Assembly (NCBI GenBank): GCA_018065565.1
Contig: JAGHSZ010000020.1
Span: 1-64,000, forward strand
Direction: 5' to 3'
Length of the DNA: 64,000 nt
Origin: Candidatus Colivivens caballi
GTDB lineage: Bacteria; Bacteroidota; Bacteroidia; Bacteroidales; Bacteroidaceae
The translations under genes were made by a program, and so were the position numbers. The first letter of the stretch is position 1. The number at the start of each line of letters is the position of its first letter. Shown piece by piece: positions 25,099-33,241 of this stretch. The notes below the pieces were generated by a model, which worked only from the letters and a program-made list of their open reading frames with translations, had not been told where the DNA came from and searched no databases.

Positions 25099-25959
25099 AT
25101 GAGACAACTTAAAATCACTAAAAGTATCACGAATCGCGAAAGCGCTTCGCTTGACAAGTATTTACAAGAGATTGGCCGTGAAGAACTGATCACAGTAGAG
25201 GAAGAAGTGGAACTTGCAGCCCGTATTCGTAAGGGCGACCGCCGAGCACTGGAAAAACTTACTCGCGCAAATCTGCGCTTCGTTGTTTCTGTTGCAAAAC
25301 AGTACCAGAACCAGGGACTGAGTTTGCCTGACCTTATCAATGAAGGCAATCTTGGACTGATTAAGGCCGCTGAGAAGTTTGATGAAACTCGTGGATTTAA
25401 ATTCATCAGTTACGCTGTTTGGTGGATTCGCCAAAGCATTCTCCAGGCACTCGCAGAACAGGCTCGTATCGTACGACTTCCACTTAATCAGGTCGGTTCA
25501 CTCAATAAGATTAGCAAAGCATTAGCAAAGTTTGAACAGGAGAACGAGCGCCGTCCGTCTGCTGACGAACTTGCAGACTCTATCGGACTTCCTGTTGACA
25601 AGATCAGTGAGACCATGAAGGTTCAGGGTCGTCACATCAGTGTTGATGCTCCTTTCGTTGAAGGTGAAGACAACTCGCTTCTTGATGTCCTTGTCAATGA
25701 CGACAGCCCAATGGCAGACCGTACACTTGTGAACGAATCATTGCAAAAGGAGATTGACCGTGCCCTTGACTCGCTTTCTGAACGCGAAAAGGACATCATC
25801 CGCATGTTCTTTGGTATTGGCCAGCCTGAAAAGACATTGGAGGAAATTGGCGACACATTCCAACTCACTCGTGAGCGTGTTCGCCAGATTAAGGAAAAGG
25901 CTATTCGCCGACTCCGTCAGAGTGCTCGCAGCCGCTTGCTCAAATCTTATCTTGGCTAA
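25099..25959 (+). CDS. rpoD: Primary sigma factor RpoD/SigA
   Basis: This 286-residue sigma-70 has the short form usual for Bacteroidota primary sigma factors, without region 1.1. Region 1.2 begins at [14 protein letters not shown]. Region 2 contains [56 protein letters not shown]. Region 3 has [12 protein letters not shown], and region 4 has [18 protein letters not shown] with the recognition helix. It directs RNA polymerase to the TAnnTTTG promoters seen throughout the window. It is divergent from nth, with its own promoter. Confidence 0.98.
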   Translation: MRQLKITKSITNRESASLDKYLQEIGREELITVEEEVELAARIRKGDRRALEKLTRANLRFVVSVAKQYQNQGLSLPDLINEGNLGLIKAAEKFDETRGFKFISYAVWWIRQSILQALAEQARIVRLPLNQVGSLNKISKALAKFEQENERRPSADELADSIGLPVDKISETMKVQGRHISVDAPFVEGEDNSLLDVLVNDDSPMADRTLVNESLQKEIDRALDSLSEREKDIIRMFFGIGQPEKTLEEIGDTFQLTRERVRQIKEKAIRRLRQSARSRLLKSYLG

Positions 25960-26024
25960 TAGGCGCGACACTGCGATTCATTGAACACTGAGAAACATAA
26001 ACTTCGTAATTGCGATTTGATAAA

Positions 26025-26540
26025 ATGAAACGAATATACACATTACTCATTCTGCTGCTTTCAGTTTGCACTTTGGCTCAGGCACAGGTGGTTGACCCAG
26101 AAGACCCTTCTGAAAAGTCGGGCATGGCCACGATGAAGAGGCGTGACAAAGCAGCTAAGCAAGAGGAGAAAATCAATACAAAGAATGCTGATTGGTACAC
26201 TTCAACAGTCTATATGTTTGCAGTGTCATCGCAGTTCGGTGATTCTATTGTGTATGTTTCAGAACTTATGCCTGTGGAGAATGTTCAGCTCACAAAGAAA
26301 TACGACTACTTGAAATTCCGTAGTGAGTTCACATATTACTTCAAACAATATCTTGCTGACAATTACGGATGTGAAAAACAGACTTGTGCTGTGTTCTTTG
26401 ACAAAAACAAGAAGAAACTGAACAAGCGTTATGATAAAGTCATGAAACGCTATAAAGCTGACAAAGCGAAAAAGGTGAACATAATCCCTCAAAGTGGTTT
26501 TACATTTAAATTGCCTGAATACCCCAATCTCGCTCAATAG
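26025..26540 (+). CDS. Small secreted protein of unknown function
   Basis: From ATG 26025 the protein has 171 residues: a signal peptide (MKRIYTLLILLLSVCTLAQAQ), a basic/acidic linker rich in Lys, and a C-terminal part with FAVSSQFGDSIVYVSELMPVENV and many Lys in KNKKKLNKRYDKVMKRYKADKAKK. I do not recognise the family. A TTG start five codons earlier would only extend the signal. It lies 26 bp before the C11 peptidase and could belong to that operon or follow rpoD. Confidence 0.75.
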   Translation: MKRIYTLLILLLSVCTLAQAQVVDPEDPSEKSGMATMKRRDKAAKQEEKINTKNADWYTSTVYMFAVSSQFGDSIVYVSELMPVENVQLTKKYDYLKFRSEFTYYFKQYLADNYGCEKQTCAVFFDKNKKKLNKRYDKVMKRYKADKAKKVNIIPQSGFTFKLPEYPNLAQ

Positions 26541-26566
26541 TATGTGTTGTAAAACTTATAGTTAAG

Positions 26567-27859
26567 ATGACTGGTATAAGCATTAGGAATAAGATTATTG
26601 CATGTTGTTGCTGGGCAATCCTTATGGTTTGTTCAGCAACATTTGTTTCTTGTTCACATGATAGTGACTACACCAATGTGGACGAACCAGCCGACCGTGT
26701 AGTGCTTGTATATATGGTTGCAGAAAACAGTCTTTCCGGTTCAGACAGATTTGATTATGCTGACATCAAGGAAATGCTGTCGGGCACTTCTTACATCCCG
26801 AAAGGCGACCATCTGATTGTCTATCTGGACAACACCAATCTGCCTGCACTTTATGACATTGACCGAAAGACTGATGCCAGCAGTTACTATTACCTCGAAC
26901 CTGTAAAGCAGTGGCAGGAAGATGTGAATTCTGCTTCTCCTGAAATGCTTGACGAAGTCCTGTCGTATGTATATAAACACTATCCGGCAGAGTCCTATGG
27001 ACTGGTGATGTGGTCGCACGGTTCTGGGTGGATTGCCAATCATCAGAATTACACTTCTGCTCCTGTACACTCTGATTCGCCTGCACGCAAACCGAAGACT
27101 TCGTTTGGCATCGACAATGAACTTAACACCTCGTCGAATAAGGGCGCCAAGATGGAAGTGTGGGACATGGCTAAGGTGCTGAAACAATATGACCGCCTTC
27201 AATTTGTGTTCTTTGATGCTTGCTTTATGCAGTGTATTGAAGTTGCATATGAACTCCGTGATGTCGCTCCATACATTATCGGTTCGCCCGCAGAGATACC
27301 TGCTCCAGGGGCGCACTATGGCAGAATCATGAGTTCACTGTTCAAGCACGACTTCAATCCCGACGACTTGACATCTGCCTATTTCAATTATTATAATCAG
27401 GACAACTGGGAGTCAACTTATGGAGTACTCCTTTCTGCAATCAAGACTTCGGAACTCGACGCATTCGCTGATGTGATGGCAAATATTTTCAGAAGTCATG
27501 ATGTGAATGAGCTCAACCTTATGAATACACTCAATTATCTCGACTTTGATTTTGTAGGGGTAAGGAATGGACTGCCTGATTTCTATGATATTAAGGGAGT
27601 GATGCAAAATGCACTCTCTGATGCTGAATATCAAGAATGGCTCGCCGCTTTCAATAATGTGGTGGTCTCATCGTATGCAAGCAATACATGGTACACAATC
27701 TATGAAAAGCGTGACATTCCAGTTGACCATGACCAGTATAGTGGAGTGTCGGTGTTTCTTGATTTGAAGAAGTATGCCGACTATAAAATGCCATTCCCTG
27801 AGGACTACTTACTGACAGCATGGGGACGAAGGATGAAAGAATCTCAAAATAATGAATAA
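26567..27859 (+). CDS. C11 (clostripain) family cysteine peptidase, lipoprotein
   Basis: This 430-residue protein has a lipoprotein signal (lipobox TFVSC at about residue 29). The catalytic His is in YGLVMWSHGSGW and the catalytic Cys in FFDACFMQCIEVAYEL, followed by IIGSPAEIPAPGAHYG, the family signature. C11 enzymes of Bacteroidales are calcium-dependent, cut after Lys/Arg and often self-activate. The predicted site is the periplasm or outer surface. It overlaps the next gene (HPr-kinase-like) by 8 bp, so they are translationally coupled. This is an unusual pairing for a protease. Confidence 0.92.
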   Translation: MTGISIRNKIIACCCWAILMVCSATFVSCSHDSDYTNVDEPADRVVLVYMVAENSLSGSDRFDYADIKEMLSGTSYIPKGDHLIVYLDNTNLPALYDIDRKTDASSYYYLEPVKQWQEDVNSASPEMLDEVLSYVYKHYPAESYGLVMWSHGSGWIANHQNYTSAPVHSDSPARKPKTSFGIDNELNTSSNKGAKMEVWDMAKVLKQYDRLQFVFFDACFMQCIEVAYELRDVAPYIIGSPAEIPAPGAHYGRIMSSLFKHDFNPDDLTSAYFNYYNQDNWESTYGVLLSAIKTSELDAFADVMANIFRSHDVNELNLMNTLNYLDFDFVGVRNGLPDFYDIKGVMQNALSDAEYQEWLAAFNNVVVSSYASNTWYTIYEKRDIPVDHDQYSGVSVFLDLKKYADYKMPFPEDYLLTAWGRRMKESQNNE

Positions 27860-28769
27860 GACATATCTATATAAGGTAGCAAGACTCACATTCAAGGTCA
27901 TATTCCAATCGACAGGTGAGCATGATGCTGATGGTTTCATCAACGATGAAGACCTCATCACTTCGTGCCGTCCTTTTCTTGTCGAAGGTGCATCGGATGA
28001 ACCTTGCTGCTTTACTTTGACAGTTGACGACACAGCTCGCCCAAATAATAAGGGTAGGGAGATTGGTCAGTTCGACTGTGGTGGCAACAATCATGGCGTA
28101 TATCGATTGGAAAATGGCGACTATCAGATTGTGGTCAGCGATGTATGCAATCGTAAATGCTGCTTGCTACAGGCAAACGCCGATTTTTCATGCGGAACTG
28201 TTGCTCTGCGTGGCGACAGGAGTATGCGTGCGTTTGGACTCAACAACACACTGATGATGATGTTTGCCTTTGCCAATGCGCAGAACGGAACATTGCTCAT
28301 GCACTCCTCTGTGATTCGAAAGGATGGCAAGGGCTATCTGTTCCTTGGCGTTAGCGGCACAGGAAAATCCACTCATACGCAGCATTGGCTTGACTGGGTG
28401 GAGGGTTCTGACCTGATGAATGATGACAACCCTGTTGTTCGGTTCATTGACGGACAGACACTGGTGTTCGGAAGCCCTTGGAGTGGCAAGACACCATGCT
28501 ATCGTAACATAGAAGCACCAGCAGGAGGGTTCGTCCAGTTGAAACAGGCTCCTTATAATAAGATTAGCCGCATGGGAGTCATCAACACATTTGCTTCGAT
28601 TCTCCCCTCATGTTCTGTCATGAAATGGGACAAGCGGGTATATACAGGCATTTGTGACACTGTGGGACATGTGATTGAGACTACTCCATGCTTCTTCTTG
28701 GAAAACCTTCCCGATCATGAAGCCGTAGAACTGAGTTTTGAGGCTCTGACAGGAAAACCCTTGAAGTGA
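27852..28769 (+). CDS. HPr kinase-like (HprK-related) protein
   Basis: This 305-residue cytoplasmic protein has a Walker A GVSGTGKSTHTQHWL (about residue 165), a following LMNDDNPVVRF acidic motif equivalent to the catalytic Asp region of HPr kinases, and SPWSGKTPCYRN. About 150 N-terminal residues are unrecognised. Related HprK-like proteins occur with PqqD-type proteins in orphan clusters, and one class phosphorylates lasso peptides. Here PqqD- and S24/S26-like genes follow. It should be a protein/peptide kinase or phosphatase, not the classical HPr regulator; no HPr is encoded nearby. Confidence 0.82.
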   Translation: MNKTYLYKVARLTFKVIFQSTGEHDADGFINDEDLITSCRPFLVEGASDEPCCFTLTVDDTARPNNKGREIGQFDCGGNNHGVYRLENGDYQIVVSDVCNRKCCLLQANADFSCGTVALRGDRSMRAFGLNNTLMMMFAFANAQNGTLLMHSSVIRKDGKGYLFLGVSGTGKSTHTQHWLDWVEGSDLMNDDNPVVRFIDGQTLVFGSPWSGKTPCYRNIEAPAGGFVQLKQAPYNKISRMGVINTFASILPSCSVMKWDKRVYTGICDTVGHVIETTPCFFLENLPDHEAVELSFEALTGKPLK

Positions 28770-28821
28770 GAGCCCCCCGTTTTTTGACTGAATATCTATC
28801 ATTAAAAAATCAATGCAATAA

Positions 28822-29301
28822 ATGCAGACACTGCAACTGAAAAATGCGGAATTCCTGCCTCATGTATGTGAACTGGTGAAAGAAGGTCACAGGGTGTCAC
28901 TGCGTGCAAAGGGCAACTCGATGCGTCCTTTTATCGAGAGTGACCGTGATGTTGCTGTGTTGACCGATTGCTCCGACTACAAAGTGGGTGATGTTGTACT
29001 GGCAGAGATAAGCAAGGGACACTATGTCCTTCATCGCATCGACCGCCTTGAAGGTCAGAATGTAACCCTGCGTGGCGATGGCAATGTCGTGGGGACGGAG
29101 CATTGCACCATTGGCGACATCCGTGCCGTGACATGCCAAATCATCAGAAAGGGCAAGACCTGGAACCTCTCCACCTCACGCATTTGGAAGATTTACAGCA
29201 AGGTCTGGGTGAGGCTTCTGCCCGCCCGTCGTTACCTGCTTGCCATCTATCGGCTGGTCTTTCGCGGGGAAATACCCCGTCGGCTGCGCTTCTGGCGTTG
29301 A
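28822..29301 (+). CDS. S24/S26-type peptidase-like protein
   Basis: This 159-residue protein has the signal-peptidase/LexA-type nucleophile motif AKGNSMRPFIE (Ser about 32), DVVLAEISKGHYVLHRIDRLEG where Lys is replaced by His as in the ER/archaeal S26B type, and LRGDGN. A basic C-terminal tail with a weak hydrophobic stretch may lie on the membrane. In this cluster it is a candidate leader peptidase. Catalysis is inferred, since the Ser-His pair is seen but there is no strong anchor helix. Confidence 0.8.
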   Translation: MQTLQLKNAEFLPHVCELVKEGHRVSLRAKGNSMRPFIESDRDVAVLTDCSDYKVGDVVLAEISKGHYVLHRIDRLEGQNVTLRGDGNVVGTEHCTIGDIRAVTCQIIRKGKTWNLSTSRIWKIYSKVWVRLLPARRYLLAIYRLVFRGEIPRRLRFWR

Positions 29302-29397
29302 TGTCGGCTGCGCCCCTTGGCTTTGACAACTTGTGCGGTCGTGTGTGTGTTTTACATCGATAATACTAAACAATAATAATACAACAATATCTGAATT

Positions 29398-29673
29398 ATG
29401 AGAATAAAAGACGGATTTGAACTGCGCCAGATCTGTGGCGAGAACATCATCATCAGTCATGGTGAAGACAACATCAATTTCACCACGGTAATCAATCCCA
29501 ATGCCACCGCTGCCTACATCTGGCAAAAGATGATTGGCAGGGAGTTCACAGTTTACGACATGGCAGATGCAGTACTGGAAGAATATGAAGTTGACCGCGA
29601 CACTGCTTACGCTGACTGCAAGCAGCTGGCCGACCAGTGGTTCAAGATTGGACTGATAGACCGCTTAAATTAG
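29398..29673 (+). CDS. PqqD-like (RiPP recognition element) protein
   Basis: This 91-residue protein of PqqD type starts with MRIKDGFELRQICGENIII, has VINPNATAAYIWQKM, the segment that ends the wing and begins the helices, and AVLEEYEVDRDTAYADCKQLADQW. PqqD-like domains bind leader peptides of ribosomally made, modified peptides and present them to enzymes. It is the last gene of the cluster and is followed by a strong hairpin. No precursor peptide is obvious within 300 bp. Confidence 0.85.
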   Translation: MRIKDGFELRQICGENIIISHGEDNINFTTVINPNATAAYIWQKMIGREFTVYDMADAVLEEYEVDRDTAYADCKQLADQWFKIGLIDRLN

Positions 29674-29697
29674 CCCCGATACACTACCTCCATCCAT

Positions 29698-29738
29698 AAC
29701 GAACCCCGAGAGTTAGACAACTACTTTCGGGGTTCGTT
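29698..29738 (+). terminator. Hairpin terminator after the PqqD-like gene
   Basis: A perfect 12-bp inverted repeat (AACGAACCCCGA, 29698-29709, with complement 29727-29738) and a 17-base loop lie 25 bp after the stop. It has no T-tail, so termination by this hairpin alone is uncertain. Confidence 0.7.
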
Positions 29739-29882
29739 GGTATAGATAAATGTTGGCTTATAGCCAAATGCTATGCTGCATGACAATGCAAATGCTGTTT
29801 GTTCTGTACGGCTTTGAATGTTTTTGATGCTATTTGCGATGCCGTACTTGCTGAATGTTTCTATGGCATTGTCAGCAAAGGC

Positions 29883-30941
29883 TTATTTCAGATGGTTCCA
29901 CCCCTGTGCCTTGATGTCGAACTGTGCTCCGTCGCGTGTGATGAGCAGTTTGCCGTCGTCGGCATCGGTGATGTAGCCAATCATCTTCACATCGTCCATC
30001 GTTTCCACCTTCTCCTTGTCTGCCAAAGGGACGGTGAAGAGCAGCTCGTAGTCCTCACCTCCGTTGAGGGCGCAGGTGATGACATTCAGGTTGAATTCTT
30101 CGGCCTGTGCCGCCGTCTGGTAGTCGAGCGGAATGTGCTCTTCATAGACTCGGCATCCGCAGTGGCTGTCCTCGCAGATGTGAAGGAGTTCGCTGCTGAG
30201 TCCGTCGCTTATGTCCATCATGGCAGTTGGCTGAATGCCTAACTGGCGCAGCTGGCGAACGATGTCGCCACGGGCTTCGGGTTTCAGCTGGCGTTCAAGC
30301 AGGTACTCGCGACCCGAGAAGTCGGGCTGGAAGTCGATGGGCTGACCCTTTGCCTCTGCCTGCTGACTGTAAAAGACTTCTTTCTCGCGCTCAAACAACT
30401 GCAATCCAAGGTATGCGGCTCCAAGGTTGCCGCTGACGCAGATGAGGTCGGTGGGCTTTGCCCCGCTTCGGTAGATGGCCTTGCCCCGCTCCACATCGCC
30501 GATGCAGGTGATGCTGATCATCAGTCCAGTGAGTGAGGATGTGGTGTCGCCGCCCACGATGTCCACATTGTGGGCATCACATGCCAGCCGCAGTCCGTCG
30601 TAGAACTCCTCCATGTCGGCAAGTGTGAAACGCTTGCTCAGTCCCAGACTGACCGTAATCTGCCTGGGTGTCCCTCCCATGGCATAGACATCGCTGATGT
30701 TCACCATTGCTGACTTGTAGCCAAGGTGCCGGAGGGGAACATAGGTGAGGTCGAAGTGTATGCCTTCGAGGAGCAGGTCGGTGGTGACAAGGACTTCCTT
30801 GTCGGCATCAAACTTCAACACGGCGCAGTCGTCGCCCACACCCTTGATGGTTGATGGATTGTGAATGGGGAGTTGGTCGGTGAGATGGTGAATCAATCCG
30901 AATTCGCCGAGGTCTTTTATGTCTTTTTCTTGTTCTGCCAT
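29883..30941 (-). CDS. thiL: Thiamine-phosphate kinase
   Basis: From ATG 30941 the protein has 352 residues. It has the ThiL/PurM-like pattern: GDDCAVLKFDADKEVLVTTDLLLEGIHFDL (metal/ATP Asp), AMGGTPRQITVSLGL, NVDIVGGDTTSS, GNLGAAYLGLQLF and MDISDGLSSELLHIC. It phosphorylates thiamine monophosphate to the diphosphate. A start ten codons earlier (30971) lies in the repeat-rich spacer and is less likely. The 5' side carries heptamer tracts. It is convergent with the PqqD cluster. Confidence 0.94.
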   Translation of the reverse strand: MAEQEKDIKDLGEFGLIHHLTDQLPIHNPSTIKGVGDDCAVLKFDADKEVLVTTDLLLEGIHFDLTYVPLRHLGYKSAMVNISDVYAMGGTPRQITVSLGLSKRFTLADMEEFYDGLRLACDAHNVDIVGGDTTSSLTGLMISITCIGDVERGKAIYRSGAKPTDLICVSGNLGAAYLGLQLFEREKEVFYSQQAEAKGQPIDFQPDFSGREYLLERQLKPEARGDIVRQLRQLGIQPTAMMDISDGLSSELLHICEDSHCGCRVYEEHIPLDYQTAAQAEEFNLNVITCALNGGEDYELLFTVPLADKEKVETMDDVKMIGYITDADDGKLLITRDGAQFDIKAQGWNHLK

Positions 30942-30959
30942 TGGGTTCTCTTTACATTT

Positions 30960-31075
30960 GCCGTTAGCCATTAGCCATTGGCTTCTCTTTACATTTGCTG
31001 TTTGCTGTTAGCCATTGGCCATTGGCCATTGGCACTGTTCACTATTCACTTTTCACTATTCACTTACTCCTCCCC
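30960..31075. repeat. Heptamer tracts upstream of thiL
   Basis: Two kinds of 7-bp units, TTAGCCA/TTGGCCA and TTCACTA/TTCACTT, fill most of the spacer between PNP and thiL. They resemble the tracts at 31930-32200 and 38096-38350. Confidence 0.75.
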
Positions 31076-31095
31076 TCGGGGGAGTCAGAAGGGGG

Positions 31096-31908
31096 CTACT
31101 TCACTTTCTTGATGAGCTCCTTCATCAGTGCGGTCATTCGAGGCTGGGCGGCATCGGCTGCAATCTGGACTTCTTCGTGGCTGACCTTGACTGCCTCGTC
31201 GAATCCTCCGAGGTCGGTGATGACGCTGATGCCAAATACCTTGATGCCGCAGTGAACGGCTACAATGACTTCTGGCACTGTTGACATGCCAACAGCATCG
31301 GCACCGAGTGCGCGGAATGCGCGGTACTCAGATGGTGTCTCAAATGTAGGGCCTGGGGTGCCATAGTAAACGCCTTTGTGAACCTTGATGCCGAGTTCCC
31401 TGGCTGCGTCTTCTACGATGGCAATGAAGTGTTTGTCGTAGGCTTCATGCATTGAGGGGAAGCGTGGACCCGTTGGGAAGTTCTTGCCGCGCAGTGGGTT
31501 CTCTGGGAACATGTTGATGTGGTCTTCGATAATCATGAGGTCGCCAACCGAGAATGCAGGATTCATGCCTCCTGCTGCATTGCTGACAAAGAGGTTCTTG
31601 ATGCCCAGTTCGTACATTACACGGACAGGGAATGTCACTTCTTTCATGTCGTAACCTTCATAGTAGTGGAAGCGTCCCTGCATGGCAAGAATCTCTTTGC
31701 CTCCGAGCTTGCCGAAGAGCAGCTTGCCGCTATGTCCCTCTACTGTTGATATTGGCATGTTTGGAATCTCGCTGTAAGGGATTTCGGTTTCAATATCAAT
31801 TTCTTCGACTAATCGTCCTAATCCGCTGCCGAGGATGATGGCAGTTTCGGGTTTGCTGGTCATTCGCTGGCGAAGGAACTCAGCTGTTTCTTGAATTTTC
31901 TCGTACAT
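31096..31908 (-). CDS. Purine nucleoside phosphorylase
   Basis: From ATG 31908 the protein has 270 residues. It has the trimeric PNP signature: ILGSGLGRLVEEI, GRFHYYEGYDMKEVTFPVRVM, VSNAAGGMNPAFSVGDLMIIEDHINMF, PGPTFETPSEYRAFRALGADAVGMSTVPEVI. It phosphorolyses (deoxy)inosine and guanosine. An earlier start (31953) would add 15 residues encoded by AT-rich spacer and is rejected. It lies in a minus-strand run with thiL and lpxK separated by repeat-filled spacers. Confidence 0.94.
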   Translation of the reverse strand: MYEKIQETAEFLRQRMTSKPETAIILGSGLGRLVEEIDIETEIPYSEIPNMPISTVEGHSGKLLFGKLGGKEILAMQGRFHYYEGYDMKEVTFPVRVMYELGIKNLFVSNAAGGMNPAFSVGDLMIIEDHINMFPENPLRGKNFPTGPRFPSMHEAYDKHFIAIVEDAARELGIKVHKGVYYGTPGPTFETPSEYRAFRALGADAVGMSTVPEVIVAVHCGIKVFGISVITDLGGFDEAVKVSHEEVQIAADAAQPRMTALMKELIKKVK

Positions 31909-31929
31909 AGATATAAGTTTAAAATTATA

Positions 31930-32200
31930 TGTTAAATTTAGGCTGTTAGCCATTAGCTGTTAGCCATTGGCCATTAGCTGTTAGCCATTATTTAGGCCGT
32001 TAGCTGTTAGCCATTGGCCATTAGCTGTTAGCCATTAGCCATTATCCATTAGCTTAGAGCTTAGAGTTTAGGACGCTCTCATCTCTCCACTTTTTCACTC
32101 TTCACTTTTCTTTTTTCACTTGCGAAGCACTACTTTTCACTTTTCTTTTTTCACTTGCGAAGCACTACTTTTCACTTTTCACTCTTCACTTCCTTTGTGA
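31930..32200. repeat. Heptamer tracts and a duplicated TTTTCAC-GCGAAGCAC unit
   Basis: Imperfect 7-bp units of the TTAGCCA/TTAGCTG type run from about 31940 to 32060. They are followed by TTCACTT-type heptamers and two copies of a unit with TTTTCACTTGCGAAGCAC about 40 bp apart (near 32115 and 32150). The tract reaches into the last codons of lpxK, whose C-terminus (VKSEK) is encoded by it. Confidence 0.72.
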
Positions 32201-33209
32201 TTGAACTGATGATTCGGTCTTCAAATTCAGCTTGTTCGCCGTTCATGATTTCCACTTCGATGGGGAGTGAACAGAGCGACTCGGTGTGGAGCAGGGGGGC
32301 AAGACGAGTATAGTCTTTTTCCGTAGTCACAATCAGACGCTGGCTTCCTTCCAGTGCTTCATAGGCTTGTCTGATGCCTGTGATGTCGGCTTGGGTGAAG
32401 TTGTGGTGGTCGCCAAAGCGCATGGAGTTGAAGTCGGTGTATTTCCCCAGTTCCTCTTCCAGTGGGCGTGGATTGGCGATGCCTGTGATCAGCAGCACAG
32501 AATAGTCTTTCAGTTGGTCAAGGCTTATGCCGTTGGACAGTTTGCCGTATTTGATTCGTGAGAAATACAGTTGCTGCTGTGGTTCCAGTTTCAAGTTGGT
32601 GTGCAGTTTGCCCTTTTGAAATTCGTTTACTGCTGTTTCGGTGCATTTTGTGACGATGACGATGTCTGCCCGTCTGTGTCCCTTTCTGCTTTCGCGCAGC
32701 CGTCCCATTGGCATCAGCCAGTCGGTCGAGTAGAGCCTGTGACGGTCTGTGAGCAGTATGCTGACTGTCGGTTGTACCCTGCGGTGCTGGAAAGCGTCGT
32801 CAAGCAGAATGACATCGGGGCGCTTGTCGAGGTCCTGCAGCCTCTGGATGCCTTCGCATCTGTCGGCATCGACGGCTACGGTAAGTCCCTGGAATTTGTG
32901 AAACATCTGATAGGGTTCGTCGCCTATGTCTGCGACGGTGGAACTGTCGTCTGCCAGGACAAATCCCTTGGTCTTCCGTTTGTATCCACGGCTGAGAACA
33001 GCCACATGCATGCCTTTTGCCTGAAACAGGCGTATGAGGTATTCAGTGTGTGGTGTCTTGCCAGTGCCTCCTACTGCCAAGTTGCCTATGCAGATGGTCG
33101 GTATGTCGAAGGTGTACGACTGAAGAATTGAACAGTCGTACATCCAGTTGCGTATGGATGTGACACCATCGTAGAGGACTGCAAAGGGATAGAGCAGAAA
33201 GTCGAGCAT
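32172..33209 (-). CDS. lpxK: Tetraacyldisaccharide 4'-kinase (LpxK)
   Basis: From ATG 33209 the protein has 345 residues. It has an N-terminal membrane-associated helix (MLDFLLYPFAVLYDGV), P-loop GNLAVGGTGKTPHTEYL, DVILLDDAFQHRRVQP and LLITGIANPRPLEEEL. LpxK adds the 4' phosphate of lipid A at the inner membrane. A TTG start ten codons earlier (33239) is possible but nearly abuts the sppA stop. The last few codons lie inside a repetitive tract, so the C-terminal end may be a recent extension. Confidence 0.93.
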   Translation of the reverse strand: MLDFLLYPFAVLYDGVTSIRNWMYDCSILQSYTFDIPTICIGNLAVGGTGKTPHTEYLIRLFQAKGMHVAVLSRGYKRKTKGFVLADDSSTVADIGDEPYQMFHKFQGLTVAVDADRCEGIQRLQDLDKRPDVILLDDAFQHRRVQPTVSILLTDRHRLYSTDWLMPMGRLRESRKGHRRADIVIVTKCTETAVNEFQKGKLHTNLKLEPQQQLYFSRIKYGKLSNGISLDQLKDYSVLLITGIANPRPLEEELGKYTDFNSMRFGDHHNFTQADITGIRQAYEALEGSQRLIVTTEKDYTRLAPLLHTESLCSLPIEVEIMNGEQAEFEDRIISSITKEVKSEK

Positions 33210-33241
33210 GTTGATGTGTTGATTTGCTGATGCCTCCAAAC

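Noticed and set aside
29103-29363. ORF overlapping the S24/S26 gene
   Set aside because: It is a shadow frame of a gene with clear motifs; its His/Pro-rich composition is not natural.
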